64,000 nucleotides of DNA from Sphingobacterium rhinopitheci (GCF_022627575.1 NZ_JADEYQ010000001.1:372001-436000), one strand, 5' to 3'. Counted from the first letter of the stretch, positions 9,566 through 19,252 are shown. The notes: generated by a model not told the origin, from the letters alone. Made by a program: numbers and translations.

Positions 9566-12547
9566 ATGCAGAGTAAAGGGCTGATTAAATTTTTGGTAGT
9601 AATAGTGACATTAGCTTGTCTCTATGCGCTATCATTCACTTTTTTCACTAGAAAAGTGGAACGTGATGCTGCATCATACGCAGGAGGTGATATTGCAAAA
9701 GAAAAATCTTACTTAGATTCTATCGCAGGTGAACCAATTTACAATTTAGGTTTTGCTAAGTTTACGTACAGAGAGGCTAAAGCTCAAGAATTAGCTTTGG
9801 GTCTAGACCTTAAAGGTGGTATGAACGTAACTATGGAAATTTCGTTAGATGAGTTAATATCAAATCTAGCAAACAAACCTAAGGATGAAAAGTTCAACCT
9901 TGCATTAGCTAATGCAATTCAAAAAAGTAAATCGGTAAATAAATCCGTTGTTGATTTATTTATTGAAGAATACAAAACATCAGGAGCGTCTACTCCATTA
10001 GCTTCATTCTTTGCAACAAATGATAACTCAAATTTCATTAAATCTACTAGTTCAGATAGTGATGTTAGAAATTTCTTAGCTAAAGAAGCAGATAATGCTA
10101 TCCAAAACTCCTATAAGGTACTACGTACACGTATTGATAAATTTGGTGTAACTTCTCCAAATATTCAAATTCAACAAGGTACAAATCGTATCTTAATCGA
10201 ATTGCCAGGCGTAAATGATGAAAGTCGTGTTCGTAAGTTATTACAAGGTTCCGCAAAATTAGAATTTTACGAAACATTTGATAATGGACAGATCTATCCT
10301 TTATTGGACAATGTTAATAAAACATTAGTATCCTCTTTAAAATCGACTACTAAGCCCAGCACAGATTCTACGAAAGTTGATTCTACGAAAAATGAAAAAA
10401 GCTTATTAGCTAATCTATCTGGAGATAAAAAAGACTCTACAGCTTTAGCAAGTAATCTAGCCGCTGAGAATCCGCTTTTTGCGGTTCTAATGCCTTCTAC
10501 TTATCAAGCAGAAAATGGTCAACAACAATTAGCACCTGGCCCTCAAGTCGGTATTGCTAATCTAAAAGATACAGCTAAAGTTAATGCTTATTTGGCAAGA
10601 CCAGAGGTTAAAAATCAAATCCCAGCCAATTTAAAGTTAATGTGGGCGGTTAAGCCAGAGCAAAACTCACCTAACTTCTTATCGTTATACGCGATCAAAT
10701 TAGCACCGGGAGAAAATCCTTCTGTCTTGACAGGAGATGTAATCACTGATGCTAAAGATAATTTTGATCAGCAAACAAATGCGCCTGTTGTAAACATGCA
10801 AATGAACTCTTATGGTTCAAAAGAATGGCGTAAAATCACTGCAAAAGCAGCACAAAATAGAGAAGCTATTGCTATCGTATTAGATGGTGTTGTTTATTCT
10901 GCACCTTCGGTAAATCAAGAAATTCCAGGTGGTAGTTCAGTAATCTCTGGTAGCTTCACTATTGAAGACACGAAAGATTTAGCGAATGTATTGAAAGCAG
11001 GTCGTCTACCTACTACCGCAAAAATCGTTGAAGAAGCTATCGTAGGTCCATCATTAGGACAAGCAGCTATCGATGCAGGAGTTAACTCTGCTATCATCGG
11101 TATCATCGTAGTAATGATTTTCATGGTTACTTACTACAATAGAGCTGGTTGGGCTGCAAACATCGCTGTATTATTCAACGTATTTTTCTTAATGGGTATA
11201 TTAGCGTCATTAAACGCTGTATTAACATTACCTGGTATTGCCGGTATTGTATTGACAATGGGTACCGCTGTAGATGCCAACGTCCTCATATACGAACGTA
11301 TCCGTGAGGAGCTACGTAATGGAAAAAGTATGCGTCAAGCTATTGCTGACGGTTACAAACATGCATTACCATCAATCCTTGACTCTCAGATCACTACATT
11401 CTTAGTAGGTGTTGTATTATTCTTCTTCGGAACAGGTCCGATATTAGGTTTTGCAACGACATTAATGATAGGTATTATAACGTCATTATTTACGTCGATC
11501 TTTATCTCTCGCTTGATTTTCGAATTCATGTTGGATAGAGATATCAAGATTAGTGTTTCTTTCCCTTGGTCAGCAAACACATTATTGAATGCAAATTTCC
11601 AATTCATTAATAAGCGTAAAATATTCTATATAATTTCTGGAATAGCGGTTATTATTTCAATTGCAAGTATTGCTATTAAAGGTTTCTCTTATGGTGTTGA
11701 TTTCCAAGGAGGACGTACTTATACAGTAAGCTATGATGAAGCTGTAAATGTAGAAGATGTAAGAAAACACCTAGATGATGTATTCCAATCAACTACAGAG
11801 GTGAAAACTTTTGGTAATTCGAATCAAGTACGTGTAACAACAACTTACCATATCCAAGAAACAACAGATGAAGCCGATGCAGAGGTATTAGCGAAATTAA
11901 ATGATGGACTATCAAAAATTGAAGGTAACAAATACGAGATCTTATCATCCCAAAAAGTAGGGCCTTCAATCGCTACAGATATTAAAGAAAGAGCAATCTG
12001 GTCATCAGTATTATCTATTGCAATCATAGCGATATATATCTTAATTCGTTTCCGTAAATGGCAATATTCAGCAGGTGCTGCAGTAGCAACAATCCATGAT
12101 GGTATCATCTTATTAGGTCTATTCTCTATATTAGATGGATTAGTACCTTTCTCTTTAGATATTGACCAACACTTTGTTGCAGCCTTCCTGACGGTATTAG
12201 GCTACTCCGTAAATGATACTGTAGTTGTTTTTGACCGTATCCGTGAAGATGTAAGCAAAGCAAAAGGACAACATAAAAATTTCGGAGATGTAGTTAACCA
12301 TGCGATCAATACTACATTAAGTCGTACAGTTATTACATCGTTAACCATAATATTTGTATTAGTTGTATTATTTATATTCGGTGGAGAAGTAATTAGAGGT
12401 TTCTCTTTCGCGATTTTAGTAGGTATTATAGTAGGTACATACTCTTCTATCATCTTAGCTTCACCTGTAGTTTACGACTTAGGTAAAAATAGCTTATTAG
12501 AAGATGCTGAAAAGGAAGGAAATAAAGTTAAAGTGGTAACACCTTAA
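9566..12547 (+). CDS. secDF: Fused protein translocase subunits SecD-SecF
   Basis: This 993-residue inner-membrane protein joins SecD and SecF, which use the proton gradient to pull exported proteins through SecYEG. An N-terminal transmembrane helix (residues 7-27) and the SecD signature ALGLDLKGGMNVTME (77-91) are followed by a large periplasmic domain, then the first membrane bundle starting near 515 with GTAVDANVLIYERIREE. The SecF half has YGVDFQGGRTYTV, GYSVNDTVVVFDRIRED and a second bundle. Fusion is the norm in Bacteroidota. Residues about 250-300 form a Ser/Thr/Lys/Asp-rich low-complexity insert in the periplasmic domain. The gene is alone and ends in a strong terminator. Confidence 0.97.
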   Translation: MQSKGLIKFLVVIVTLACLYALSFTFFTRKVERDAASYAGGDIAKEKSYLDSIAGEPIYNLGFAKFTYREAKAQELALGLDLKGGMNVTMEISLDELISNLANKPKDEKFNLALANAIQKSKSVNKSVVDLFIEEYKTSGASTPLASFFATNDNSNFIKSTSSDSDVRNFLAKEADNAIQNSYKVLRTRIDKFGVTSPNIQIQQGTNRILIELPGVNDESRVRKLLQGSAKLEFYETFDNGQIYPLLDNVNKTLVSSLKSTTKPSTDSTKVDSTKNEKSLLANLSGDKKDSTALASNLAAENPLFAVLMPSTYQAENGQQQLAPGPQVGIANLKDTAKVNAYLARPEVKNQIPANLKLMWAVKPEQNSPNFLSLYAIKLAPGENPSVLTGDVITDAKDNFDQQTNAPVVNMQMNSYGSKEWRKITAKAAQNREAIAIVLDGVVYSAPSVNQEIPGGSSVISGSFTIEDTKDLANVLKAGRLPTTAKIVEEAIVGPSLGQAAIDAGVNSAIIGIIVVMIFMVTYYNRAGWAANIAVLFNVFFLMGILASLNAVLTLPGIAGIVLTMGTAVDANVLIYERIREELRNGKSMRQAIADGYKHALPSILDSQITTFLVGVVLFFFGTGPILGFATTLMIGIITSLFTSIFISRLIFEFMLDRDIKISVSFPWSANTLLNANFQFINKRKIFYIISGIAVIISIASIAIKGFSYGVDFQGGRTYTVSYDEAVNVEDVRKHLDDVFQSTTEVKTFGNSNQVRVTTTYHIQETTDEADAEVLAKLNDGLSKIEGNKYEILSSQKVGPSIATDIKERAIWSSVLSIAIIAIYILIRFRKWQYSAGAAVATIHDGIILLGLFSILDGLVPFSLDIDQHFVAAFLTVLGYSVNDTVVVFDRIREDVSKAKGQHKNFGDVVNHAINTTLSRTVITSLTIIFVLVVLFIFGGEVIRGFSFAILVGIIVGTYSSIILASPVVYDLGKNSLLEDAEKEGNKVKVVTP

Positions 12548-12567
12548 TCGTAAATCTATTCTTTAAC

Positions 12568-12607
12568 AAAAAAGAGGCTTATCTAACTATAGATAAGCCT
12601 CTTTTTT
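12568..12607 (+). terminator. secDF terminator
   Basis: A perfect 17-bp stem including A6/T6 arms around GAGGCTTATCT, loop of 6 bases, about 20 bases past the secDF stop. Confidence 0.9.
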
Positions 12608-12662
12608 GTGCTATAGCAGATAACATAGCATAATTATGACGTAAAGCAGTTATTATTTTTTA

Positions 12663-12670
12663 TAGATTTG
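12663..12670 (+). promoter_or_regulatory. -7 box TAGATTTG of the thioredoxin-like lipoprotein gene
   Basis: Exact TAnnTTTG match 23 bases before the ATG at 12694, giving a short leader of under 20 bases. No -33 TTTG is seen. Confidence 0.5.
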
Positions 12671-12693
12671 CATATATTCAAAACTATAAAAGT

Positions 12694-13314
12694 ATGAAGA
12701 AAATATTAACTCCAGCTTGCTTTGTTATAGCATCAGCATTAGCTCTATCAAGCTGCTCAAATGCACAAAGTAATAATACCTCAGCGGCAACAGAACAAGC
12801 AGCTCAAGATCCACATGCAGGCCATGATCACAGTGCGCATAGTGCTTCAGAAGATCATGCTTCAGCACCTACATCAGCTGCTCAAACAGCACCGGCACAA
12901 GCTATACCTGCCTTCACATTTTACAAAGTAAAATCAGGCATGTCTTTTAGCAATAATGATATTCCTCAAGGGAAAAAGACAGTTTTTATATTATTTGATC
13001 CAGGCTGTTCACATTGCCAAACAGAAGCTGCAGCATTAGGTAAAAACTATAATAAGATAAAAGATATAAATATCTATTTCGTATCGATGAATGACCCTGC
13101 AATGCAAGCTTCATTCTTAGAAACATTTGGTAAAGAATTAGTAGGTAAGCCCAATATTGAGGTTTTATATGACAAGAACCAAGATTTCATTCAGAAATTT
13201 CATATTCCTAAACAATTCCCAGCAAACTATGTCTATGGTGCAGATATGAAATTACAAACCTCATGGGATGGCGAACGCGATATCAACCAAATTATAGAAG
13301 CATATACTAAATAG
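12694..13314 (+). CDS. Thioredoxin-like lipoprotein with His-rich linker
   Basis: The 206-residue protein has a lipobox ending in Cys 21 and is expected to be anchored in a membrane facing the periplasm. Residues 37-58 form a His-rich linker (His 41, 44, 46, 49, 55), followed by an Ala/Pro/Thr spacer. A thioredoxin/AhpC-like domain then runs from about 73 to the end, with the redox motif DPGCSHCQ (Cys 105 and 108) after a beta strand TVFILF, and a cis-Pro-like region KQFPANYVYG. It could reduce disulfides or handle metal-loaded partners in the periplasm; the His linker hints at copper or zinc binding, which is inference. It sits 10 bases before gap and may be cotranscribed with it. Confidence 0.82.
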   Translation: MKKILTPACFVIASALALSSCSNAQSNNTSAATEQAAQDPHAGHDHSAHSASEDHASAPTSAAQTAPAQAIPAFTFYKVKSGMSFSNNDIPQGKKTVFILFDPGCSHCQTEAAALGKNYNKIKDINIYFVSMNDPAMQASFLETFGKELVGKPNIEVLYDKNQDFIQKFHIPKQFPANYVYGADMKLQTSWDGERDINQIIEAYTK

Positions 13315-13324
13315 CAGCTATACA

Positions 13325-14320
13325 ATGAGATTAGCGATAAACGGGTTTGGAAGGATTGGCAGACATACCCTAAGAAATATAGTAACACGCGCATTGAAAG
13401 ATGTCGAAATCGTTGCTATAAATGATTTAACGGATGCTAGCACCCTTGCTCATTTATTAAAATATGATTCCGTTCACGGACCATTCCCTGGCGAAATCAG
13501 TAGTACAAAAGATTCCATCATTGTAAATGGGAAAACTATAAAAATTATTCAAGAGAAAGACCCTGTAGATTTACCTTGGGATGATCTAAGTATTGATGTC
13601 GTAATTGAATCTACAGGACTTTTCACAAGCAAAGAAAAAGCCAACAGACACTTAATCGCTGGCGCTAAACAAGTGATCATCTCTGCTCCTTCAGCAGATA
13701 AAGAAATACCTACTGTAGTATTAGGTATCAATGATAAAGATTTTGATTGGCAAGCGCCAATCTTTTCTAATGCTTCTTGTACGACAAATAATGTCGCACC
13801 TTTAGTAAAAATATTAGATGAAAACTGGGGTATTCAAGATGGTTATATCACTACTGTACATTCAATGACAGGAGATCAAAATCTGCATGATTCACCACAC
13901 AGAGATTTACGCAGAGCACGTGCAGCCTCGTCCTCTATCATCCCTACTACAACAGGTGCCGCAAAAGCAATCACAAATGTTTTTCCACATCTTGAAGGTA
14001 AGCTCGGCGGTGCAGGTATTCGTGTACCAGTATTGAACGGTTCGCTTACGGATTTCACATGTACATTAACAAAAAAAACAACGGTAGCGGAAATCAATCT
14101 TAAATTTAAAGAAGCTGCTGCAAAGGAGTTAAAACAAGTTCTTTATTATACCGAGGATCCCATTGTATCTATTGATATCATCAACAATCCATATTCATGC
14201 GTATTCGATGCGCAGCTGACATCTATTGTTGGAGGATTAGTAAAAGTAGTAGGATGGTATGATAATGAATTTGGTTATTCTAACCGTTTAGTAGATATCA
14301 TAGAAAAAATAAGTAAATAA
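13325..14320 (+). CDS. gap: Glyceraldehyde-3-phosphate dehydrogenase
   Basis: The 331-residue enzyme converts glyceraldehyde 3-phosphate to 1,3-bisphosphoglycerate with NAD. The Rossmann start is INGFGRIGRHTLRN, and AINDLTD after the second strand suggests NAD preference. The active-site segment is SNASCTTNNVAP, with the catalytic Cys near 153; the family more often has CTTNCLAP. The catalytic His lies in TTVHSMTGDQ and the phosphate-site Arg in HRDLRRARAA. The C-terminus has GWYDNEFGYSNRLVD. The last base of its stop overlaps the ATG of the acetyltransferase that follows, so the two are translationally coupled. Confidence 0.95.
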   Translation: MRLAINGFGRIGRHTLRNIVTRALKDVEIVAINDLTDASTLAHLLKYDSVHGPFPGEISSTKDSIIVNGKTIKIIQEKDPVDLPWDDLSIDVVIESTGLFTSKEKANRHLIAGAKQVIISAPSADKEIPTVVLGINDKDFDWQAPIFSNASCTTNNVAPLVKILDENWGIQDGYITTVHSMTGDQNLHDSPHRDLRRARAASSSIIPTTTGAAKAITNVFPHLEGKLGGAGIRVPVLNGSLTDFTCTLTKKTTVAEINLKFKEAAAKELKQVLYYTEDPIVSIDIINNPYSCVFDAQLTSIVGGLVKVVGWYDNEFGYSNRLVDIIEKISK

Positions 14321-14754
14321 TGATCCGTTTTATTCCTGCTGAACAGACATTGGCATTGCGCTCCCTGGTATTACGTAACGGATTGGCAGAGCAAGAATGT
14401 TTATTTGACCATGACCATTTACCAAGTACTTTTCATTTAGGGTATTTTGATGATACTAATACCCTTCGATGCGTACTTACCTGCATGCGCGAAAAACATG
14501 GTAAATTGGCCAAAGAAGCCTATCGTTTGCGTGGGCTGGCAACGCATCCTGAAGCGCGTCGCAAAGGCTATGCTAAAGCGCTACTAAACGCCGCTATAGC
14601 GCACCTAAAACTACAATTGGAGGTAGAATATCTATGGTTTAATGCGCGCACTGTAGCCTTTCCATTTTACGAATCTTTAGGCTTTGAATTTATGTCCGAC
14701 GAATTTGATATTCCAGGAATAGGTCCACATCGTGAAATGTTTAAATACCTGTAG
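14320..14754 (+). CDS. GNAT-family N-acetyltransferase
   Basis: The 144-residue protein has the GNAT fold: RGLATHPEARRKGYAKALL near residues 69-87 holds the acetyl-CoA pyrophosphate loop (R..GYAKAL), and the C-terminal strand has WFNARTVAFPFYESLGFEFMSD, the usual N-R-x-A-x-x-FY-x-x-x-GF signature. The acceptor substrate cannot be read from sequence. The ATG overlaps the gap stop codon by one base, pointing to joint expression. Local GC is somewhat higher than in its neighbours. Confidence 0.85.
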   Translation: MIRFIPAEQTLALRSLVLRNGLAEQECLFDHDHLPSTFHLGYFDDTNTLRCVLTCMREKHGKLAKEAYRLRGLATHPEARRKGYAKALLNAAIAHLKLQLEVEYLWFNARTVAFPFYESLGFEFMSDEFDIPGIGPHREMFKYL

Positions 14755-14759
14755 TATTC

Positions 14760-15542
14760 TTACATTTCACGTTCAACACCAAGTCCAAAGAGCGCAAAAT
14801 CATACTTTACAGGATCTCTAGCATCTAATAGGGCGAGATTTGCGGTCAACTCAACAGCCGTTTTCCAATTGACCTTATCCAATGTTATGAGTTGAAATTT
14901 GCGGGCTACCCGCTCTACATGCACATCACAGGGGCATATCAATTGAGAAGGTGCAATTCTATTCCATATTCCAAAATCTACGCCATTATCATCTACACGC
15001 ACCATCCATCTCAAAAACATATTCAATCTCTTACAGCTCGACTTTTGCATGGGCGAGCTCACATGCTTTCGGGTTCGAATAGGATAATCTGGTAAAGAGA
15101 AAAAATAACTTTTAAAATTATCCAATGCTTTCTCTATCGCTATCGCTTTGGGTTTTACCTTCTCTTGACCTATCAAAAAAGCATCTTCTAAGGAGTCGAA
15201 TCGTTCATAATGATACCTAAAGAAAGCTACAAAATAAAGTAAATCAGTATCGTTGAAAGTACGATGCTTGAAGCCTAGGAGATTTTTCAAATCATCGTCA
15301 TTATGGTTCATAACAAAAAAATAGGGAGTCCCTCCCATCCTATCGATTAGTTCCTTACATTTATTGATGATAGTCTTACGCTGCCCCCATGCCAATATAG
15401 AAGCAATAAATCCCATTATCTCTATATCCTGCTTTTGGGTAAAAAGATGTGGTATACAAACTGGATCATTAGCAATGAAACTGGTTTGATTATACTCTTT
15501 TACCTTTTTATCTAAAAATTTCTTGATATTAAAATCTGACAT
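14760..15542 (-). CDS. TIGR02757 (DUF2400) family protein
   Basis: The protein has 260 residues from the ATG at 15542 and matches the TIGR02757 family of Bacteroidota and other bacteria: DPVCIPHLFTQKQDIEIMG, ASILAWGQRKTIINKC, HRTFNDTDLLYF, and a C-terminal part with RWMVRVDDNGVDFGIW, CDVHVERVARKF and NWKTAVELTANL. The last blocks recall helix-hairpin-helix DNA glycosylases (HhH-GPD), so a role in DNA or nucleic-acid repair is plausible, but no function is established here. An earlier ATG at 15548 would add two residues and lies within the apparent promoter box, so I chose the later one. Confidence 0.85.
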   Translation of the reverse strand: MSDFNIKKFLDKKVKEYNQTSFIANDPVCIPHLFTQKQDIEIMGFIASILAWGQRKTIINKCKELIDRMGGTPYFFVMNHNDDDLKNLLGFKHRTFNDTDLLYFVAFFRYHYERFDSLEDAFLIGQEKVKPKAIAIEKALDNFKSYFFSLPDYPIRTRKHVSSPMQKSSCKRLNMFLRWMVRVDDNGVDFGIWNRIAPSQLICPCDVHVERVARKFQLITLDKVNWKTAVELTANLALLDARDPVKYDFALFGLGVEREM

Positions 15543-15545
15543 ATA

Positions 15546-15553
15546 CAAAGATA
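15546..15553 (-). promoter_or_regulatory. -7 box TATCTTTG almost touching the TIGR02757 start codon
   Basis: Exact TAnnTTTG match on the minus strand, ending only three bases before the ATG at 15542. If used, the transcript would start at or inside the first codon. Confidence 0.35.
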
Positions 15554-15638
15554 ACGGCGTACATTGGATTTTGTGTTATAAGCAGGTAAATAAAGAAAGC
15601 GCCACACTAACGAGTAGCTGTATTTTTAGCATTTTCCT

Positions 15639-15646
15639 TACCTTTG
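15639..15646 (+). promoter_or_regulatory. -7 box TACCTTTG of the 15.7-kb secreted protein gene
   Basis: Exact TAnnTTTG match, 60 bases before the chosen ATG at 15707. It lies divergent from the box at 15546-15553. Confidence 0.5.
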
Positions 15647-15706
15647 CACTTTAATCGCTAACAATCAACCGACGAGAGCATATAAATGCCGAAAACGTTA
15701 TTTTTT

Positions 15707-16798
15707 ATGAAACATATTTTTATCATTCTAGCACTACTCCTTTCCTACAGTTTTAAAATAAAAGCTCAAGACAGCAAATTGCTCATCACAGAATCTAAAT
15801 TAATTCAATTAGTAAGTCACCCCGTTAATATACAGAACCATCTGCTTAATATGGCTTATCGTAAACAGAATGATAGTTCTTACACGATGATACAAAGCAA
15901 TACATTCGGCCAACGTATTTCCAAAATAACCATACCCAAAAACAATCAAAATATTTCGTTCATATTAGAAGAAAATGTTGATGCTGTTTCAGAAATATTA
16001 AAAATATTGCAAAAAAATAATTTCCTAGCCAAAGAGAAGTCCACAAAAAAATTTGAGTTTATCACCTCCAGATATCCCATGCTAATAAAATTAGATATCG
16101 GTGATAAAACGTTTAGACTGACGGCGACAAATATCCGTCAAAATATGAATACGCTATACGCGAGTTTCCCAAAAACTATAGAAAGTAATACTAAAATATA
16201 TAACAATATAAAATTGTTGTCAGAAGAAGAAGTGCAAAAGATGCTGGAAATAAAAAAGAAAACAGCCAAACAAAATGAATTATTAAGGGAAAAATACTAT
16301 TACCTACAAATGCCTTTTAATTTGGAAACATTGTGCACATATTTTGGCTCGACAACGCAACATTTATCTGACAATCTTATCTACAAAAATAGCTATAATG
16401 CGACTTCAGACAATAGCACGGCCAATTTAAGTAGCATATACTTCAATTACCTTTCGACACAGAATAATAAAAAGTATACAGAATTTTGTTATACTAAAAA
16501 ATTAAACCGCAACCAACCTATTTATACCGTTGTAGATCCTTTCAATAAATTAGTAGCTATACAATATAATATTCTTTCCAGCAATTCAATTGCTTACCTA
16601 GCGGAATGGGAAAGGATGGGCGCCAAAAAAGTAGGTAATAATGATAAATTTGAATTTTACGAATACGACTACACAAAAAAAAGGGAGACTAATTTTCGTA
16701 GTGAATATATCACATTAACTATTGTAGCTGAGAAGCCTATTGCCAATAGTATAGAAACTACAGTAAGAATATTCTTGAAGAATATCAAAGGAAACTAA
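15707..16798 (+). CDS. Secreted protein of unknown function
   Basis: From the ATG at 15707 the protein has 363 residues and begins with a clear signal peptide (MKHIFIILALLLSYSFKIKAQ). An earlier in-frame ATG at 15686 would put seven extra residues before the positive charge, so the later start is preferred. The mature protein is polar and rich in Asn, Lys and Thr, with no motif I recognise and no membrane helix. A short coiled-coil-like stretch (EEEVQKMLEIKKKTAKQNELL) lies mid-protein. It is probably periplasmic or surface-exposed. It is transcribed alone. Confidence 0.7.
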   Translation: MKHIFIILALLLSYSFKIKAQDSKLLITESKLIQLVSHPVNIQNHLLNMAYRKQNDSSYTMIQSNTFGQRISKITIPKNNQNISFILEENVDAVSEILKILQKNNFLAKEKSTKKFEFITSRYPMLIKLDIGDKTFRLTATNIRQNMNTLYASFPKTIESNTKIYNNIKLLSEEEVQKMLEIKKKTAKQNELLREKYYYLQMPFNLETLCTYFGSTTQHLSDNLIYKNSYNATSDNSTANLSSIYFNYLSTQNNKKYTEFCYTKKLNRNQPIYTVVDPFNKLVAIQYNILSSNSIAYLAEWERMGAKKVGNNDKFEFYEYDYTKKRETNFRSEYITLTIVAEKPIANSIETTVRIFLKNIKGN

Positions 16799-16913
16799 AA
16801 TATAATACGAAAGATCAGTAATGCAAACCACGAAAGGTAAATGTACTACTGATCTTGATTTATATTAACATCGAAGCCCAGCTAACGCTTGAAAACTATT
16901 CGATAATGCATAT

Positions 16914-17693
16914 TTAAAATAGTAATGGATCAGCGTATAGGAAGCTGTAATCCAATTCTTGGGTTATCCGCGTACCATGGACTAATTTTTGGAACGAATC
17001 GTTAGGCTCCCAGGCCAAAGGCACTTGATAACCATGCTTCATGGCTGAAGCTATTATAACATCTTTCTTTTTCGGATGTAAAGGCGCTACAATATTATAT
17101 ATAGTACATTTCAGATCAACTTGAAAACCTTGACATATCAATTGTACAACATCATCGACATGCACAAAATTAGACAACTGATCACCTGTAGTACATATCC
17201 TATTTTCAAAATACTTAGCAAAAATACGGTTCTTACCAAATAAACCTCCCAAGCGATAAATTACCGTACTATCCAACGACAGCATAATATCTTCGGCAAC
17301 GATCAATCGTTCATTCATGATATCATCATAATCTTCATCAAAAATATAGTCAATATTTGGATAAACACCGATAGAACTTAAGTATATATTTTTGGTATAA
17401 TTAATACGCTGCAAATAGGCCTTAACATTTTCAAATCTCGCTTTCGTTTGTTGAAGATCTATCTTTGATGAAGCGGGTACAGAAGTCAGTACATAATCAA
17501 ATGATACTGGTATAGATGGAAGATCATTGTCAGTATCAAAATTAACCCTTATAGCATTGATGCCTAGATCATAAAGGCGTGAAGCCTTTTCTTCCTGTGT
17601 AGTAGTAGCCCATACCTGATGGCCGTCAGCTAATAGTTTGGTCGCTAAATCTTCAGCTACCCAACCGCAACCTAAAATCAATACTTTTTTCAT
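16914..17693 (-). CDS. NAD(P)-binding epimerase/dehydratase-like protein (atypical SDR)
   Basis: The 259-residue protein starts with a Rossmann nucleotide-binding motif, KVLILGCGWVAEDLATKLL, in the GCGWVG form found in YeeZ-like atypical SDR proteins. YLSSIGVYPN in the middle corresponds to the SS..VY segment; the canonical YxxxK is not seen, as in many atypical SDRs. The C-terminal part has IYNIVAPLHPKK, typical of sugar epimerases. Substrate unknown. It lies downstream of proS on the same strand, but a strong terminator separates them. Confidence 0.8.
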   Translation of the reverse strand: MKKVLILGCGWVAEDLATKLLADGHQVWATTTQEEKASRLYDLGINAIRVNFDTDNDLPSIPVSFDYVLTSVPASSKIDLQQTKARFENVKAYLQRINYTKNIYLSSIGVYPNIDYIFDEDYDDIMNERLIVAEDIMLSLDSTVIYRLGGLFGKNRIFAKYFENRICTTGDQLSNFVHVDDVVQLICQGFQVDLKCTIYNIVAPLHPKKKDVIIASAMKHGYQVPLAWEPNDSFQKLVHGTRITQELDYSFLYADPLLF

Positions 17694-17715
17694 TCATCTA
17701 AAGATAAAAAACAAA

Positions 17716-17748
17716 AGAAGGAATAAAAGCTAAACTTTTATTCCTTCT
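17716..17748 (-). terminator. proS terminator
   Basis: A perfect 14-bp stem (AGAAGGAATAAAAG with CTTTTATTCCTTCT) and a 5-base loop, followed on the minus strand by a T-rich tract. Confidence 0.85.
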
Positions 17749-17776
17749 TCTATTTATAGTAGTAATAATGTATATA

Positions 17777-19252
17777 CTAGTATGCTCTAGCAAATAGAAC
17801 ACGCTTATTCGTTGCTTTACCGGTAAAGATACAAACACCCTCTTGGTCTTCCGTATAATCTAAAGGAATACAACGTGTTGTAGCTTTCGTTTCTTCTTTA
17901 ACGCGTTTCTCCGTATCTACTTCACCATCCCAGAAACAAGATACAAACCCACCTTTAGTATCCAATACCTCTTTGAATTCATCATATGAAGCTACCTCAG
18001 TAATATGAGAATCACGGAAATTAAGCGCTTTTTGGAAGATATTCTCCTGAATAGCATCTAATAAAGACTCTATATTATCTGCTAATCCTTCTTGAGAAAC
18101 GGTTTCTTTGGTTTGTGTATCACGGCGGGCCAATTCAACTGTACCATTCTGCAAGTCACGTGCACCGATAGCTAAGCGCAAAGGCACTCCTTTCAATTCC
18201 CACTCCGCAAATTTGAAGCCTGGACGTTGGGTATCACGGTCATCATATTTTACAGAGATACCTTTAGCTTTCAATTCTGTATTCAAATTGTCTACAAAAG
18301 TATCAATATTAGCTTTCTCTTCTTCCGTTTTAAAGATAGGAACGATAACAACTTGAATGGGTGCCAACTTTGGAGGAAGTACCAAACCTTGATCATCCGA
18401 ATGCGCCATGATTAACGCACCCATCAGACGTGTAGATACACCCCATGAAGTAGCCCAAACATACTCTTGCTTACCTTCTTTAGATGTAAATTTAACATCA
18501 AAAGCCTTAGCAAAATTTTGACCCAAGAAGTGAGAAGTACCTGCTTGTAAAGCTTTACCATCTTGCATCAATGCCTCGATAGTGAACGTATCTAAAGCAC
18601 CCGCAAAACGCTCATTCTCCGTTTTACGGCCACGAATCACAGGAACAGCCAATGTGCCTTCCGCAAAATCAGCGTATACATTTAGCATTTGCTCCGCTTC
18701 AGCAATTGCTTCAGCGCTAGTAGCGTGTGCTGTATGTCCTTCTTGCCACAAAAACTCCGCTGTACGCAGGAATAAACGCGTACGCATCTCCCAACGTACT
18801 ACATTCGCCCATTGGTTTACCAAAATTGGAAGATCACGATAGGATTCAATCCACCCTCTATATGTATTCCAAATAATAGTTTCAGAAGTCGGTCTTACGA
18901 TCAACTCTTCTTCCAATTTAGCATCTTCGTCCACAACAATATTACCATTGCCATCATTTTTAAGACGGTAGTGCGTCACTACAGCACATTCTGTAGCAAA
19001 ACCTTCTACGTGCGAAGCTTCTTTGGAGAAGAATGATTTGGGGATAAACAAAGGGAAATAAGCATTACTATGTCCTGTTTCTTTAAAGCGCTTGTCCAAG
19101 ATAGCTTGCATACGCTCCCAAATACCATATCCATATGGCTTAATCACCATACACCCGCGCACTGCAGAATATTCTGCAAGATCTGCCTTAATAACTAGGT
19201 CATTGTACCATTGTGAATAATCTTCACTACGACTTGTTATTCCTTTGCTCAT
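17777..19252 (-). CDS. proS: Prolyl-tRNA synthetase, archaeal/eukaryotic type
   Basis: The 491-residue enzyme charges tRNA-Pro. It is the class II archaeal-type form without the INS editing domain: motif 1 around [15 protein letters not shown], motif 2 as [20 protein letters not shown], a Pro-site loop with [14 protein letters not shown], and motif 3 in [15 protein letters not shown]. The anticodon-binding domain follows ([10 protein letters not shown] onward), then the extra C-terminal domain ending in Tyr, as in archaeal-type enzymes. This type is usual in Bacteroidota. It is transcribed alone and is full length. Confidence 0.96.
   Translation of the reverse strand: MSKGITSRSEDYSQWYNDLVIKADLAEYSAVRGCMVIKPYGYGIWERMQAILDKRFKETGHSNAYFPLFIPKSFFSKEASHVEGFATECAVVTHYRLKNDGNGNIVVDEDAKLEEELIVRPTSETIIWNTYRGWIESYRDLPILVNQWANVVRWEMRTRLFLRTAEFLWQEGHTAHATSAEAIAEAEQMLNVYADFAEGTLAVPVIRGRKTENERFAGALDTFTIEALMQDGKALQAGTSHFLGQNFAKAFDVKFTSKEGKQEYVWATSWGVSTRLMGALIMAHSDDQGLVLPPKLAPIQVVIVPIFKTEEEKANIDTFVDNLNTELKAKGISVKYDDRDTQRPGFKFAEWELKGVPLRLAIGARDLQNGTVELARRDTQTKETVSQEGLADNIESLLDAIQENIFQKALNFRDSHITEVASYDEFKEVLDTKGGFVSCFWDGEVDTEKRVKEETKATTRCIPLDYTEDQEGVCIFTGKATNKRVLFARAY

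Noticed and set aside
15546-15548. ATG at 15548 as the start of the TIGR02757 protein
   Set aside because: It overlaps the -7 box, and the family N-terminus fits the ATG at 15542.
16811-16856. Inverted repeat AGATCAGTA...TACTGATCT as a terminator after the 15.7-kb gene
   Set aside because: The loop is nearly 30 bases and there is no T-run.
18812-19036. Plus-strand open frame inside proS
   Set aside because: It is a shadow of the strongly conserved proS frame on the other strand.
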